Source: Paracoccaceae bacterium
GTDB lineage: Bacteria > Pseudomonadota > Alphaproteobacteria > Rhodobacterales > Rhodobacteraceae
DNA length: 45,908 bases
Assembly: GCA_002402045.2 (NCBI GenBank)
Contig: NVUX02000007.1
Coordinates: 1 to 45,908, forward strand
Direction of reading: 5' to 3'
Position 1 is the first letter of the stretch. Each line of letters starts with the position of its first letter. The notes under the pieces were generated by a model that did no database searches, was not told where the DNA came from, and saw only the letters and a list, made by a program, of their open reading frames with translations. Both the position numbers and the translations under genes were made by a program. Below, in pieces: positions 16,229 to 24,641 of the stretch.

Positions 16229-17215
16229 ATGGCAAATCTAAAACTAACGCTTGGCTGTTGGGATTACGACCGCGTCCTGCCGCTTCAGGATGGTCGGGTT
16301 ACCCCCGACGGCATTGACCTCACGTTTCTTAATATGATCGTTGAGGAGACATTTTTCCGTATGCTCCGGCATCAAGAATTTGACGTATCCGAAATGTCGA
16401 TGTCGTCTTATGTGGTTTCGCTTAGCAAGCCCGACCGCCCCTTTATCGCCATTCCGGTTTTTCCCAGCCGGTTTTTCCGGCATTCGTGCATTTACGTGAA
16501 TGCCAAAGCCGGAATCACCACCCCTAAAGACCTGATCGGAAAACGGATTGGCACGCCTGAGTACCAAATGACAGCGCCGGTTTGGATACGGGGCATTCTA
16601 TCTGATCATTATGACGTGCCTGTCGATTCCGTGACCTATGTAACGGGCGGTGAGGAAACCCCAAACAGGGTCGAAAAGCTCAAGCTCGACCTGCCCGATA
16701 ATATCCGAGTTGAACCGATCGGCCCAGGCAAGACCTTGGCCAAAATGCTCGCAGATGGCGAAATAGACGTGCTCCACACCGCCCGTAAACCCTCAAGTTT
16801 TGAAACAGAAAACGTGCGGCGGCTGTTCCCGAATTTTGTTGAGGTTGAGCAGGCTTATTGGCGCGACACCTCAATTTTCCCGATTATGCACGTGGTTGCG
16901 ATCCGTCGCCCGCTTTATGAAAATAATCGCTGGATCGCGATGAACCTGTTCAAAGCCTTCAAGCAAGCGCAGGCGCTTTGCTATCAAGGCTTGCGAGAAA
17001 CCGCGGCCTTAAAAGGCATGCTGCCATGGTTTAACGCCCATGCCGAAGAGGCTTTTGCCCTTATGGGCGATGATTTCTGGCCCTATGGATTAGAAAAAAA
17101 CCGCAACACCCTGCAAACATTCCTGCGCTACCACCATGAACAAGGTCTTTCGCCGAAATTGCTAAGCCCGGAAGATATGTTCGCCCCTGAAACGCTTGAA
17201 GAATTTGTAATTTAA
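16229..17215 (+). CDS. 4,5-dihydroxyphthalate decarboxylase-like protein
   Basis: A 328-residue protein without signal peptide. Its start LKLTLGCWDYDRVLPLQDG and the run EFDVSEMSMSSYVVS, with IPVFPSRFFRHSCIYVN, match what I recall of the phthalate-pathway enzyme Pht5. This family shares the periplasmic-binding-protein (NMT1-like) fold but acts in the cytoplasm. It would remove one carboxyl group from a dihydroxylated phthalate after the Rieske oxygenase and give a protocatechuate-like product. It is followed by a PanB-like gene 27 bp away. A homolog lies at 18943 on the other strand. Confidence 0.85.
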   Translation: MANLKLTLGCWDYDRVLPLQDGRVTPDGIDLTFLNMIVEETFFRMLRHQEFDVSEMSMSSYVVSLSKPDRPFIAIPVFPSRFFRHSCIYVNAKAGITTPKDLIGKRIGTPEYQMTAPVWIRGILSDHYDVPVDSVTYVTGGEETPNRVEKLKLDLPDNIRVEPIGPGKTLAKMLADGEIDVLHTARKPSSFETENVRRLFPNFVEVEQAYWRDTSIFPIMHVVAIRRPLYENNRWIAMNLFKAFKQAQALCYQGLRETAALKGMLPWFNAHAEEAFALMGDDFWPYGLEKNRNTLQTFLRYHHEQGLSPKLLSPEDMFAPETLEEFVI

Positions 17216-17242
17216 GCACTGGCCCCAAAAGAAAGTACTGAC

Positions 17243-18064
17243 ATGAGCAAAATTACCATACCCGCGCTTCAACAAATGAAGCGTGACAATAAAAAGATCT
17301 TTGGCGTTGTCGTCTGGGATTACCAAATGGCCCAAATTGTGGATCAGGCTGGCGTTGATATCGTTTCGGTTGGTGATACGGTCGGCCATAATCTATGGGG
17401 GCAAAGCAACCCGCTTGAGATCACCATGGACCAAATGATCACCGTGACGCAGGCGGTTCGCCGTGGTGTGAAAAACGCGCTGGTCAGCGCTGATTTTCCC
17501 TACGGGCCGCTGCAAGACGGAGTAGAAAGCGCAGTCAGCGCCGCCATTCGGTTTGTTAAAGAAGCTGGCGTTGATATGATTAAGCTCGACGGTGCCGCCG
17601 ATTTCCCCGAGGCGGTAACGGCGCTGGTTAAGGCCGGCATTCCGGTTTGGGCCCAGTTTGGGGTGACCCCGCAAACTGCGCTCTCTTACGGCATGGAATA
17701 TGGTGCAATGAACCGTGCAGATGCGCAGATTCCGGCTGGCATGCAAGACCGGATGCTTGCTGATGCCAAAATGCTTGAGGCCGCGGGTGCCTCTTTGCTA
17801 GATTTCACCAACTCTGGCCCAATCGTTGGCCCCGCAGTTACCGAACAAATCGGCATTCCAGTTATTGGCGGTTTTGGCGGTGGTCCGTGGCTCGATGGCC
17901 GGGTGCGCATGGCAAACGCCGCCATCGGGTATTCCGCCAAGGCGCTAAATTCAGATGTTGAAAACTATGCCAATGTATCAAAAACCATCTTTGATGCCAT
18001 TTCGGAGCTTGGCAAAGATGTTCGCGCCGCTCGTCAAATCAAGGGCACACCGCCCAGCAAATAA
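17243..18064 (+). CDS. PanB-like (ketopantoate hydroxymethyltransferase superfamily) protein, altered active site
   Basis: A 273-residue TIM-barrel protein related to PanB. Metal-site residues corresponding to PanB Asp45 and Asp84 are kept (Asp45 in SVGDTVG, Asp84 in SADFPYG), and the lysine is kept in MIKLDG (Lys114). The neighbouring Glu is Asp116, and the catalytic Glu of PanB (in LECVP) appears replaced in LLDFTNSGP near residue 189. It is therefore unlikely to make ketopantoate; the superfamily also includes C-C lyases such as isocitrate lyase and PEP mutase. A C-C cleaving or isomerising step in the island is inferred. It sits between the decarboxylase-like and hydrolase genes. Confidence 0.82.
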   Translation: MSKITIPALQQMKRDNKKIFGVVVWDYQMAQIVDQAGVDIVSVGDTVGHNLWGQSNPLEITMDQMITVTQAVRRGVKNALVSADFPYGPLQDGVESAVSAAIRFVKEAGVDMIKLDGAADFPEAVTALVKAGIPVWAQFGVTPQTALSYGMEYGAMNRADAQIPAGMQDRMLADAKMLEAAGASLLDFTNSGPIVGPAVTEQIGIPVIGGFGGGPWLDGRVRMANAAIGYSAKALNSDVENYANVSKTIFDAISELGKDVRAARQIKGTPPSK

Positions 18065-18076
18065 ACGGAGACTTTT

Positions 18077-18925
18077 ATGCCTTTTGTAGAGATAGACGGC
18101 ATTCGCACACGGTATGAAATACGTGGCGAAGGCGCACCAATATTAATGTTTTCGCCAGGCGGGTTTGACGCCCGACTGGAAAAATGGACCAATTTGGGCG
18201 TTTATGCCCAAATAAAATTACTTGAGCATTTGCCCGAAAAATACCAGTGCATTTTGTTTGACCGCCGTGAAAACGGCCAATCTGGCGGGCGGGTTGAGCG
18301 CATAACCTGGGATCATTTCGTGCGGCAAGGCGCGGGCTTACTTGATCATCTGGGCATCGAAAAAGCGCATTTGATGGGCGGCTGTATGGGCTGTTGCCCT
18401 GTCGCGGCTTTCAGCGTCAAGCACCCCGAGCGCACGCGCAGTGTGGTTCACTATTGGCCAGTTGGTGGTGCGAATTATCGCATCAGTGGGCATCAGCGCT
18501 TTGCTCGACATCTTGCCTTTGTTGAAGAAAACGGGCTGCAAGCGGTTGTGGACCTCGTGCACAGCCACGATAAAAACTTCAGTGCTGATCCGCGTGGTGG
18601 CCCATGGGGGCAAGTGATCAGAAACGAGCCGGATTTCGCAATTACCTATGCCGCACAAGATCAGGCGGGCTATTTACTGAAAGTAACCGCAATGTATCGC
18701 GGGTTGATTGATCGTGATACAGCACCGGGCGCCGAGCCCGAAGATATGATGCAGCTTAACATTCCAACCTTGATCGTGCCCGGAGCCGATGGTTTTCATG
18801 CCACTTCTGCGGCGCGCTATTTGCAAGAATGCCTCTCTGGGTCAGAATATTGGGATATCCCGACCGCTGAGCAAACCGAGCAAAACGCCCCCGCCCGTGT
18901 TATGCTGTTTTTAGACCAGCACTAA
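18077..18925 (+). CDS. Alpha/beta hydrolase with cysteine nucleophile
   Basis: A 282-residue alpha/beta hydrolase. The nucleophile elbow reads MGGCMGCC, placing Cys103 where most family members have Ser. The acid may be Asp238 (VPGADGFH) and a nearby His241 could complete a triad, although the usual C-terminal His is not clear. The N-terminal oxyanion region is FSPGGFDAR and the second conserved strand is FDRRENGQSGG. Cysteine nucleophiles are known in dienelactone hydrolase. It could hydrolyse a lactone or a ring-cleavage product. It ends the plus-strand operon, facing the convergent gene at 18943. Confidence 0.85.
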   Translation: MPFVEIDGIRTRYEIRGEGAPILMFSPGGFDARLEKWTNLGVYAQIKLLEHLPEKYQCILFDRRENGQSGGRVERITWDHFVRQGAGLLDHLGIEKAHLMGGCMGCCPVAAFSVKHPERTRSVVHYWPVGGANYRISGHQRFARHLAFVEENGLQAVVDLVHSHDKNFSADPRGGPWGQVIRNEPDFAITYAAQDQAGYLLKVTAMYRGLIDRDTAPGAEPEDMMQLNIPTLIVPGADGFHATSAARYLQECLSGSEYWDIPTAEQTEQNAPARVMLFLDQH

Positions 18926-18942
18926 CACAAGCAGGGTGGCTC

Positions 18943-19887
18943 TTACCCAAAAGCATCATGGGTCGAGGTGGCAAACAACCCCTCGACCCCAATTTTTTTT
19001 GAAATGATTTTTTGCGTAACTGCGTGCTGGATCAGCTGCTCCAAAACCTGCGAATTTGGCTCAAGACCGTATGGCAGCGGGTCTTCCATTACTTGCATCG
19101 CGGCAAGGTGCACCCTATCAATATGGCTCAAATCTTTAATCTGTCCGGCTTTCAATTGCGCCACATATTGGCGTTTTGATTCAGCAAAAACATTAAAAAC
19201 CTGCATTGCCAAATCGGGGTTTTCTTCAAGCACGCTATCCTTAATAACCACCAGATGGTTAATCGGATAAAGCCCGCGGTTATGTAAGGCACCCACCCCC
19301 GCTGCAAACGGGTTTTCGATCATTGGTGCCACATTGGGCGCATCAACTTTTGCGCCGATCGCCGCTTTCAGCTCGCCACTCACAAGCATTGATCCCATGT
19401 CTTTTCCGGCCGCTATCGGTTGCACATTCGCGGGCGCGCGATACGCCTCAACATGCTCGTCTCCAGAAAGCGCCCATGTGATTTTCGACAGATCTACATC
19501 ATGTTCATCTTGCAGAATAGACCGCGCCCAAACACCTGTGGTAACAGTGTAGCCCCGATTGGTGCCAACCTTATCACCTTCCAAATCCTTTGGGGTTTTC
19601 AACCCCATATCGGTGTTATGCAGCAGCGCGCCATGATGGAAATCGCGCACCAAAAACACCGGAATCGCGGTGAACTTTACGCCATGTGCACGTGCGCAAA
19701 TATAGGTTGTAAGCGCCATTTCGCAAATGTCATATTCCAGCCCGCGGACCATTTTGCGAAACCCCTGCACCAATACCGGAAGCTCTTCAAACGCAAAATC
19801 AAACCCATCAGACATAACCTCTTTGGCCTTCAAAGCCCTATTGTTCCCCTGCGTCCGCGTTACGGTTTTATAAATCGGTTTTGTCAT
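18943..19887 (-). CDS. Second 4,5-dihydroxyphthalate decarboxylase / NMT1-fold protein
   Basis: A 314-residue protein with an AGGAG site and no signal peptide. It resembles the protein at 16229 over its length: LEYDICEMALTTYICARAHG, then IPVFLVRDFHHGALLHN and LKTPKDLEGDKVGTNRGYTVT. It has diverged: the N-terminal DYDR motif of the first copy is not evident. It may decarboxylate a different dihydroxylated acid or serve as a binding protein. It is downstream of a small Cys-tailed gene, and the pair is divergent from the alcohol dehydrogenase operon with a shared operator. Confidence 0.8.
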   Translation of the reverse strand: MTKPIYKTVTRTQGNNRALKAKEVMSDGFDFAFEELPVLVQGFRKMVRGLEYDICEMALTTYICARAHGVKFTAIPVFLVRDFHHGALLHNTDMGLKTPKDLEGDKVGTNRGYTVTTGVWARSILQDEHDVDLSKITWALSGDEHVEAYRAPANVQPIAAGKDMGSMLVSGELKAAIGAKVDAPNVAPMIENPFAAGVGALHNRGLYPINHLVVIKDSVLEENPDLAMQVFNVFAESKRQYVAQLKAGQIKDLSHIDRVHLAAMQVMEDPLPYGLEPNSQVLEQLIQHAVTQKIISKKIGVEGLFATSTHDAFG

Positions 19888-19911
19888 GCTCTTCTCCTAG
19901 AGGGGTTGTGT

Positions 19912-20226
19912 TTAGCAACAGTTTTCGCCGCTATCGTCCAGCAGGCTAGGTAATAACCAGCGGATTGGAATATCGTTTTGGGTGACCAAACAGGCTGGCT
20001 TGAACACGCGAAACCGGTAGCGTTCGTCGGACGCTAACCAAAACAAAACCACCGTTTCTTTTTCAGGAAATCCCGGCGTGCTATTTTGTAGCTCAGACAC
20101 CAGCACGATCATATCTGCACTCAGTTGAAACCGGTCTCGCACCCATGTTTCGATCTGCTCAAGACATTGCGTGTTTCCCATGTCAATTTGTAACCGACCA
20201 AACATTTCCTGCGCCCTTTTTACCAC
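19912..20226 (-). CDS. Small protein with C-terminal Cys-Cys
   Basis: A 104-residue protein if the GTG at 20226 is used, or 97 if the ATG at 20205 is used. The AGGAGG site overlaps the GTG too closely, so the start is unsure. The sequence contains KETVVLFWLASDERYRFRVF, then a conserved-looking IRWLLPSLLDDSGE, ending in NCC. I cannot name the family; the Cys-Cys end suggests metal or thiol chemistry. It is divergent from the operon carrying a G3E GTPase (21498), which fits a metallochaperone helper role, but that is a guess. Confidence 0.6.
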   Translation of the reverse strand: MVKRAQEMFGRLQIDMGNTQCLEQIETWVRDRFQLSADMIVLVSELQNSTPGFPEKETVVLFWLASDERYRFRVFKPACLVTQNDIPIRWLLPSLLDDSGENCC

Positions 20227-20309
20227 CTCCTAACCTTATCTTTACTCAACATCTACCGCGACCCAGAAACAGCTGTGTTTTTGACTGAATTTCCATTTTC
20301 TGACCGACG

Positions 20310-20324
20310 TTCCCCTATTCGGCA
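20310..20324. promoter_or_regulatory. Putative IclR operator 5 (alcohol dehydrogenase operon)
   Basis: TTCCCCTATTCGGCA matches the 15-bp palindrome with one outer mismatch. It lies 66 bp upstream of the dehydrogenase start and 84 bp upstream of the divergent Cys-tailed gene. Confidence 0.55.
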
Positions 20325-20389
20325 CAGACTGATTGAACTGAACGCAGCAGTTTGTTAGCAAACTTCAAGCATAAAATGGAGAACCCAAC

Positions 20390-21493
20390 GTGACCGAAAA
20401 AGTACTCGCCGCCGTTCGAACCGCGCCAAATACAACCGAAATTCAAGAATTTGACATGCCAGATATCCCTGATGATGCCGCGCTTCTAAAAGTTGAAGTG
20501 GCAGGTATCTGTGGAACAGACGTGAAATTCTATGCCAATCCACCAATCACCGAACCCGTGATTATGGGCCACGAAAACATTGGCTATATCGCGAAAGCTG
20601 GCAAAACATTTTTGCAACGCAAGGGGCTCAAAGAGGGTGATCTGGTATTTGCCGAGCACTATATTGGCTGCTTCCAGTGCGAATGGTGCCACCGCGGTGA
20701 ATACCGTTTGTGCATTGCAACAGACTGGCGGAAAAACCCCAACGGCCTTCGTTATGGCTACACTTCTGCAATGCGGGCCCCAAATCTTTGGGGTGGTTTT
20801 GCCCAATATATGTATCTCCCGTGGAACTCGATTTTGCACAAAGTTCCCGATGGTCTTTCGCCCGAGCTTGCCGGGGTTGTAACCCCGATGGCCAACGGCA
20901 TTCAGTGGGCCATATTTGACTGTGGCGTAGGCTATGATAGCCGCGTATTGGTGCAAGGGCCGGGCCAGCAAGGCCTTTCGCAAGTTGTGGCCTGTAAACA
21001 GGCCGGCGCTTCGCTGATTATTGTCACGGGCACTTCAAAAGACAAAGCCAGACTTCAGGTTGCCAAAAATCTGGGTGCTGATTATGTGATCAATGTAGAC
21101 GAGGAAGATCCGTTGGAACGGATCAACCAGATCACCAGCAACGAAGGTGTTGACGTGTCGCTTGACTGCACCGCAGGGGCGGGCACTATTCCGATTTTGC
21201 TGGGCATCGAAGCACTAAAACGCAAAGGCGGCACCTTGCTAATTCAGGGCGAAGTGTCAGAGTTTCCGAACTTCCCAATTGCAAAAGTTGCCAATAAATA
21301 CATCACGGTAAAAGCTGCGCGCGGGCATAATTATGAGAGCTGTGAGCTTGGTTTGCGTCAGCTAAATTCGGATCGCTTTGATCTCAACCAAATCACTACA
21401 CACAAGTTTGGCCTGCAAGACACCCATGAGGCAATCAAGGCGGTTGGCGCCAGCGAAGGCGTCATTCACGTATCCTTGATGCCCTGGAAGTAG
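20390..21493 (+). CDS. Zinc-dependent medium-chain alcohol dehydrogenase
   Basis: A 367-residue MDR dehydrogenase using a GTG start after GGAG. Catalytic zinc ligands are Cys41 (GICGTD) and His61-Glu62 (MGHENIG). The structural zinc lobe is complete: Cys94, Cys97, Cys100 and Cys108 ([16 protein letters not shown]). The Rossmann region reads [21 protein letters not shown], with Gln residues where GxGxxG is usual. It heads an operon with a G3E GTPase, an RraA-type aldolase and LigJ, so it likely oxidises an alcohol or hemiacetal-like intermediate before the oxalomesaconate steps. Confidence 0.92.
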   Translation: MTEKVLAAVRTAPNTTEIQEFDMPDIPDDAALLKVEVAGICGTDVKFYANPPITEPVIMGHENIGYIAKAGKTFLQRKGLKEGDLVFAEHYIGCFQCEWCHRGEYRLCIATDWRKNPNGLRYGYTSAMRAPNLWGGFAQYMYLPWNSILHKVPDGLSPELAGVVTPMANGIQWAIFDCGVGYDSRVLVQGPGQQGLSQVVACKQAGASLIIVTGTSKDKARLQVAKNLGADYVINVDEEDPLERINQITSNEGVDVSLDCTAGAGTIPILLGIEALKRKGGTLLIQGEVSEFPNFPIAKVANKYITVKAARGHNYESCELGLRQLNSDRFDLNQITTHKFGLQDTHEAIKAVGASEGVIHVSLMPWK

Positions 21494-21497
21494 GCCC

Positions 21498-22496
21498 GTG
21501 TTTCCCGCCCCCAAAGATAGCCGCATCCCAGTAACGATCATTACTGGCTATTTGGGGGCGGGGAAAACCACCCTGATCAACCGAATTCTGCAAGACAATG
21601 CAAGTGCCGGATTCGCCATTATCGTCAATGAATTTGGCGACATTGGCATAGATGGAGACTTGATCGATACCGGGGCAGAAGAGCTGATAGAGCTCAGCAA
21701 TGGCTGCGTATGCTGCGTGGTGCGCGGCGATCTTATCCGCACGTTGCGCACGCTGTTGAACCGAGAAAAACCACTCAAGCATATCATTATTGAAACCACC
21801 GGCCTAGCGAACCCTTCGCCCGTCATTCAAACCTTTCATATCGATCAAATCTTGCAAGCAAAATGCAGGCTTGATTCGGTAATTACGCTGGTTGATGCTA
21901 TTCACATGGCTGATCAAATTAGCACCCACGCCGATGCCGTTGACCAAATTGTCTTTGCGGATTTGCTGCTCCTAAACAAATTCCAAGATGTTTCGCCAGA
22001 AAAATTGGCCGCAACCCGCAATAAGCTCACAGAGCTGAACCCCTTTGCACAAATCCAAAATACCGATCGCTGCGAGATAGACCCTCAAACACTGCTGAAC
22101 AGGCAAGGGTTTAATCTGTCTCAGGTAGAAGAGCGGTTAAATCAGGCCGATAGTTTGCCGCATGATCATACCCATGGCCACATCGCAAAAGACCAAATCA
22201 GCAGCCTTTCCCTTACCTGCGAAACACCGATGGACGCAGGCCTTCTGAGCACGTGGCTGGAGGAATTACTAGCTGTGTTTGGGCCGGAAATACTACGGAC
22301 CAAGGGCATCATCTCTATTGCTGGAGAGGATCGAAAGCTCGTGGTTCAGGCTGTAAATATGTTGCTTGAAGGCGATTTCACAAGCCAGTGGAAAGCCGGC
22401 CAAACCCGGCAAAGCCGCTTGGTTTTCATCGGCAGAAACTTAAATAGAACCGAGCTCAAAGCCGGTTTTCTCAGCTGTCGTGCCGCTCCCAAATAG
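21498..22496 (+). CDS. CobW/G3E-family GTPase metallochaperone
   Basis: A 332-residue protein with the Walker A loop GYLGAGKTT (17-25), the metal-binding motif [11 protein letters not shown] (CxCC at 70-73), the Walker B-like [12 protein letters not shown] and the base-specificity motif NKFQD (160-164). A histidine cluster HDHTHGH follows at 222-228, and the CobW C-terminal domain ends the protein. Family members load Zn, Co or Ni into client proteins. The start is GTG, only 4 bp after the zinc alcohol dehydrogenase, which could be a client. The Ni/Co-type transporter at 8694 belongs to the same theme. Confidence 0.93.
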   Translation: MFPAPKDSRIPVTIITGYLGAGKTTLINRILQDNASAGFAIIVNEFGDIGIDGDLIDTGAEELIELSNGCVCCVVRGDLIRTLRTLLNREKPLKHIIIETTGLANPSPVIQTFHIDQILQAKCRLDSVITLVDAIHMADQISTHADAVDQIVFADLLLLNKFQDVSPEKLAATRNKLTELNPFAQIQNTDRCEIDPQTLLNRQGFNLSQVEERLNQADSLPHDHTHGHIAKDQISSLSLTCETPMDAGLLSTWLEELLAVFGPEILRTKGIISIAGEDRKLVVQAVNMLLEGDFTSQWKAGQTRQSRLVFIGRNLNRTELKAGFLSCRAAPK

Positions 22497-22530
22497 CGGT
22501 GACGTTCCCCCATCCAATAAGGAGAAAAAC

Positions 22531-23217
22531 ATGGCCATTGTAGCCACAAATATCAAACGCGCTGACCAAAAATCCGCAGACGCATTGGCGGGCTTCGGGG
22601 TTGCCACAACCCATGAGGCCCAAGGCCGGACAGGCCTGATGGCCGCTCATATGCGCCCTATTTTTCGCGGTGGCGCTATTAGCGGCACGGCCATTACCGT
22701 TTCAGCCGCCCCAGGCGATAATTGGATGATTCACGTTGCCGCCGAACAGTGTCAGGCCGGTGATATTTTGGTGGTTAGCCCAACATCTCCCTCAGATTCC
22801 GGATATTTTGGCGATCTGCTTGGTACATTGCTGCAATCTCGCGGCGTGCGTGGCTTGATCATTGATGCTGGCTGCCGTGATGTTGATGATCTTGAGAAAA
22901 TGGATTTTCCAGTTTGGTCTAAGTGCATTTCTGCACATGGCACCGTCAAGGAAACGGTGGGCGATGTAAATTTACCAATCTCATGCGCCGGCCAAATCGT
23001 TCACCCCGGAGACATCATCGTTGCGGATAATGATGGCGTGGTCGTGGTTCCACGTCTTTCAGCCCAAGAAACCGTGACCCTTTGCCAAGCCCGCGAAGAC
23101 AAAGAAGCCACCATACGCATGAATTATAAAGCGGGAAGCCTCGGGCTCGACCTTAATAACATGCGCCCGGCGTTGGCGGCCAAAGGCCTTCGCTATATTG
23201 ACCAATCTGACCTGTGA
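22531..23217 (+). CDS. RraA-type 4-carboxy-4-hydroxy-2-oxoadipate aldolase (LigK type)
   Basis: A 228-residue protein; the start is set by AAGGAG. It has the RraA fold signature GDLLGTLLQSRGVRGLIIDA, then GCRDVDD with Arg116 and Asp117, which bind the substrate and the divalent metal in this family. HMG/CHA aldolases split 4-carboxy-4-hydroxy-2-oxoadipate into pyruvate and oxaloacetate, the last step of protocatechuate 4,5-cleavage and gallate degradation. The adjacent LigJ-type hydratase makes exactly that substrate, so the assignment is strong. Confidence 0.92.
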   Translation: MAIVATNIKRADQKSADALAGFGVATTHEAQGRTGLMAAHMRPIFRGGAISGTAITVSAAPGDNWMIHVAAEQCQAGDILVVSPTSPSDSGYFGDLLGTLLQSRGVRGLIIDAGCRDVDDLEKMDFPVWSKCISAHGTVKETVGDVNLPISCAGQIVHPGDIIVADNDGVVVVPRLSAQETVTLCQAREDKEATIRMNYKAGSLGLDLNNMRPALAAKGLRYIDQSDL

Positions 23218-23226
23218 GGACTCCCA

Positions 23227-24249
23227 ATGATCATTGATTGCCACGGCCATTACACCACCGCCCCAAAGCAACTGCAAGACTATCGCGATGCCCAAATCCT
23301 TAACTTTGATGACCCGACAAAACCGTTGCCGGTGCTGAAAGACATCAGCGATGATCAAATTCGCGAAACTATTGAGCAAAACCAGTTGCGCGCCCTGAAA
23401 GAGCGCGGCGCTGATATGACCATTTTTTCGCCCAAAGCTTCAGCAATGGCGCATCATATTGGTGATGAAGCCGTTTCCAAAATATGGACCCGGCTGAATA
23501 ACGATATGATCCACAGGGTTGTCTCGCTGTTTCCGGATAACTTCATCGGCGTGTGCCAATTGCCGCAATCCGTCAATGTGCCTATCGAAAACTCGATCGA
23601 GGAGCTGGAGCGTTGCGTCAATGAACTTGGCGTAGTGGGCTGCAATCTCAACCCAGATCCATCTGGTGGCATGTGGTCGGGCCGGCCATTGACCGACAAA
23701 TCATGGTATCCGTTTTTTGAAAAACTGGTTGAACTTGATGTGCCGGCGATGATCCATGTTTCGGGGTCATGTAACCCCAATTTTCATGCCACAGGCGCAC
23801 ATTACATCAATGCAGATACGACCGCATTTATGCAGTTCCTTCAGGGCGACCTGTTTACCGACTTCCCCGATCTTCGGATAATTATCCCTCATGGCGGCGG
23901 GGCTGTGCCTTATCACTGGGGGCGCTATCGCGGTTTGGCTGACATGATGGAAAAGCCAGCTCTGTCCGAGCACGTTATGAAAAATGTGTTCTTCGATACC
24001 TGCGTTTACCACCTGCCCGGTATTGAACTTTTGTTCAAAGTAATCGACATTGACAACATCCTGTTTGCCTCAGAGATGTTTGGCGCCGTTAAGGGGGTTG
24101 ATCCCGAAACAGGACACAACTTTGACGACACTAAACGCTATGTTGACGCTTTACCCCTTAGTGACGCTGAGCGCGCGCAGGTGTATGAAGGCAATGTGCG
24201 GCGCATCTATCCTAGACTCGACAAATCGCTTAAAGAACGTGGTCTGTAG
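23227..24249 (+). CDS. ligJ: 4-oxalomesaconate hydratase
   Basis: A 340-residue amidohydrolase-superfamily protein. The N-terminus MIIDCHGHYTT gives the HxH metal site. Several blocks agree closely with the Sphingobium LigJ sequence as I recall it: KERGADMTIFSPKASAMA, ELERCVNELGVVGCNLNPDP, MIHVSGSCNP and IIPHGGGAVPYHWGR. The enzyme adds water to 4-oxalomesaconate to give the aldolase substrate of the preceding gene. The gene starts 9 bp after the aldolase. Its presence defines the lower pathway of the island, although LigAB, LigC and LigI are not in the window. Confidence 0.95.
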   Translation: MIIDCHGHYTTAPKQLQDYRDAQILNFDDPTKPLPVLKDISDDQIRETIEQNQLRALKERGADMTIFSPKASAMAHHIGDEAVSKIWTRLNNDMIHRVVSLFPDNFIGVCQLPQSVNVPIENSIEELERCVNELGVVGCNLNPDPSGGMWSGRPLTDKSWYPFFEKLVELDVPAMIHVSGSCNPNFHATGAHYINADTTAFMQFLQGDLFTDFPDLRIIIPHGGGAVPYHWGRYRGLADMMEKPALSEHVMKNVFFDTCVYHLPGIELLFKVIDIDNILFASEMFGAVKGVDPETGHNFDDTKRYVDALPLSDAERAQVYEGNVRRIYPRLDKSLKERGL

Positions 24250-24354
24250 CCTCAGAAAATTTCCATGGCTGCAAACAAAAATGAGCTAGTCGCGCGACGC
24301 AATGCCGCTAGTCTTACTCATTTCTTAGTTGTATTGGTGAGCACTTTTTTGGTA

Positions 24355-24369
24355 TGTTGCACTGCAACA
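24355..24369. repeat. Perfect 15-bp palindrome upstream of small DUF1127-like gene
   Basis: TGTTGCACTGCAACA is an inverted repeat with a single central base, ending 19 bp before the start codon at 24389. It may be an operator. The core TTGCAGTG recurs upstream of the LysR gene (25597-25604). Confidence 0.5.
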
Positions 24370-24388
24370 ACAACGAAAGGTGTTCACC

Positions 24389-24613
24389 ATGACTGCTGTC
24401 CTCACAACCCCCGCTGACGCTAATACGCTGGACCTGTTTGAGCGCTTCAATATCCGGCGGATCAACTGGGATTTTCTAGGTCTGGTTTCCGGTTATAAAG
24501 CTTACCAGATATACACAGCCTTAGCACAAAAATCTGACAAAGAACTAGCCGAGATAAACATTTCTCGTGACGAAATTGCGAGTATTGCAGCCGATATTGC
24601 CGCGAACCGCTAA
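24389..24613 (+). CDS. Small DUF1127-like protein
   Basis: A 74-residue protein starting after AAGGTG. The C-terminal half, ALAQKSDKELAEINISRDEI, matches the DUF1127 pattern of sequential helices with a conserved Leu-Ser/Asp-Asp-Leu and Ile-Ser-Arg-Asp-Ile end. In alphaproteobacteria such short proteins affect RNA turnover, phosphate and carbon metabolism. It lies between ligJ and the convergent lysR, and has its own palindrome upstream. Confidence 0.75.
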   Translation: MTAVLTTPADANTLDLFERFNIRRINWDFLGLVSGYKAYQIYTALAQKSDKELAEINISRDEIASIAADIAANR

Positions 24614-24641
24614 TCAGCTTCTGTAACGAACCATGCAACGC

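Noticed and set aside
16229-17215. ABC transporter substrate-binding protein (NMT1 type)
   Set aside because: No signal peptide and no ABC permease or ATPase genes; the sequence matches the cytoplasmic dihydroxyphthalate decarboxylase pattern better.
17243-18064. True pantothenate biosynthesis gene panB
   Set aside because: The catalytic Glu is replaced and no panC or other pathway gene is nearby.
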